Below are positions 35,349-35,467 of a stretch of 35,467 nt of DNA, one piece after another; position 1 is the stretch's first letter; the number at the start of each line of letters is the position of its first letter. A program made the translations under genes and the position numbers. This DNA comes from Flavobacterium undicola (lineage in GTDB: Bacteria > Bacteroidota > Bacteroidia > Flavobacteriales > Flavobacteriaceae). Where the stretch lies: assembly GCF_009909155.2 (NCBI RefSeq), contig NZ_JAAAPM020000033.1, positions 1 to 35,467 on the forward strand, written 5' to 3'. The notes under the pieces were generated by a model, which had not been told where the DNA came from, did not search any database, and saw nothing but the letters and a program-made list of their open reading frames with translations.

Positions 35349-35467
35349 GTTATACACTTAATATCTGTTTTATGTTTTTTTGATAAATCGGTTTTGCATT
35401 CACCATTCTTTCTATGGATTTATGAAAAATACTTGTTTTAAATTGAGAACGGTTTATCCTAAAACAA
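35345..35467 (-). mobile_element. 3' end of an insertion sequence (IS1595-like), cut by window edge
   Basis: The outer end is at about 35345. Bases 35345-35367 form a terminal repeat beginning TTGAGTTA and ending ATCTG, matching with a few mismatches the inverted copy at 100-122. It contains the last part of a transposase gene. Together with the left fragment it suggests two same-orientation copies of one element at the two ends of the window. Confidence 0.68.
35350..35467 (-). CDS. Transposase, C-terminal fragment
   Basis: The frame enters from the window edge and ends with TAA at 35350-35352. It gives 38 complete residues, including CFRINRSQFKTSIFHKSIER and then MVNAKP. The pattern F-C/Y-R-x-N-R near the end is typical of IS1595/ISXO2-type transposases. 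It may be the tail of the same protein that begins at 92 in another copy. The assignment is tentative because only the tail is seen. Confidence 0.55.
   Translation of the reverse strand, partial: CFRINRSQFKTSIFHKSIERMVNAKPIYQKNIKQILSV

Noticed and set aside
1..35467. A 35-kb composite transposon bounded by two IS copies
   Set aside because: The enclosed region contains core genes (topA, gldKLMN), and the ends are better explained as assembly breaks at a repeat.

Overview
The window looks like a piece of an AT-rich Bacteroidota chromosome, most likely Flavobacterium or a close relative. The evidence is a complete gldK-gldL-gldM-gldN cluster (type IX secretion and gliding motility), two SusC/SusD outer-membrane uptake pairs, a DUF983 gene, the Bacteroidota NagB/PIG-L fusion, and promoters of the TTG-N17-23-TAnnTTTG type. 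Both ends stop about 120 bases inside what appears to be the same insertion sequence (IS1595-like transposase, matching terminal inverted repeats). The window is therefore probably a whole assembly contig bounded by IS copies.

Left region (about 1-17.4 kb) is an accessory nutrient-uptake and catabolism island. On the minus strand lie SusC1/SusD1 (4868-126) and SusC2/SusD2 (11354-6691). Diverging from SusC2 on the plus strand is an apparent operon of myo-inositol oxygenase, a sodium:solute symporter and a NagB/PIG-L fusion (11978-16444), followed by a terminator and a broken SDR gene (UxuB-like, two 1-base deletions and one nonsense codon). Between the two Sus pairs (5.4-6.6 kb) is a gene graveyard: a truncated second copy of the inositol oxygenase 5' end, a frameshifted GH92 mannosidase fragment and an unidentified coding relic. 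The MIOX 5' end, intergenic region and SusC 5' end occur twice (4783-5681 and 11269-12229), with sharp loss of similarity on both sides.

The most interesting signal is regulatory. A 24-bp element (ATGTTTTTG, four mostly variable bases, ATTTATCCATT) occurs four times, always oriented with transcription, upstream of both susC genes, MIOX and the MIOX relic. In the three intact promoters it lies at exactly the same distance from a TAATTTT(G/A) -7 box. This looks like an activator site for an inositol-linked regulon. The relic copy has lost its -7 box through a 25-bp deletion between TTTTGAAA repeats. The surviving and ruined genes (inositol, uronate, glucosamine and mannose functions) suggest, as a hypothesis only, use of inositol-containing glycans such as GIPC or GPI headgroups.

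Middle region (17.4-26.3 kb) is mostly housekeeping: a secreted leucine-rich-repeat protein, DUF1761, pterin carbinolamine dehydratase, a GNAT-like protein, a divergent diacylglycerol kinase / App1 phosphatase pair, a structured extragenic element, an ABC-F ATPase, DUF983 and a DAO-type oxidoreductase. Right region (26.3-35.4 kb) carries gldKLMN, a ureohydrolase-fold protein lacking several metal ligands, topA, and a short ORF cut off by the right-hand IS. Three 20-bp direct repeats lie upstream of the probable gldK promoter. I saw no tRNA, rRNA or CRISPR array.
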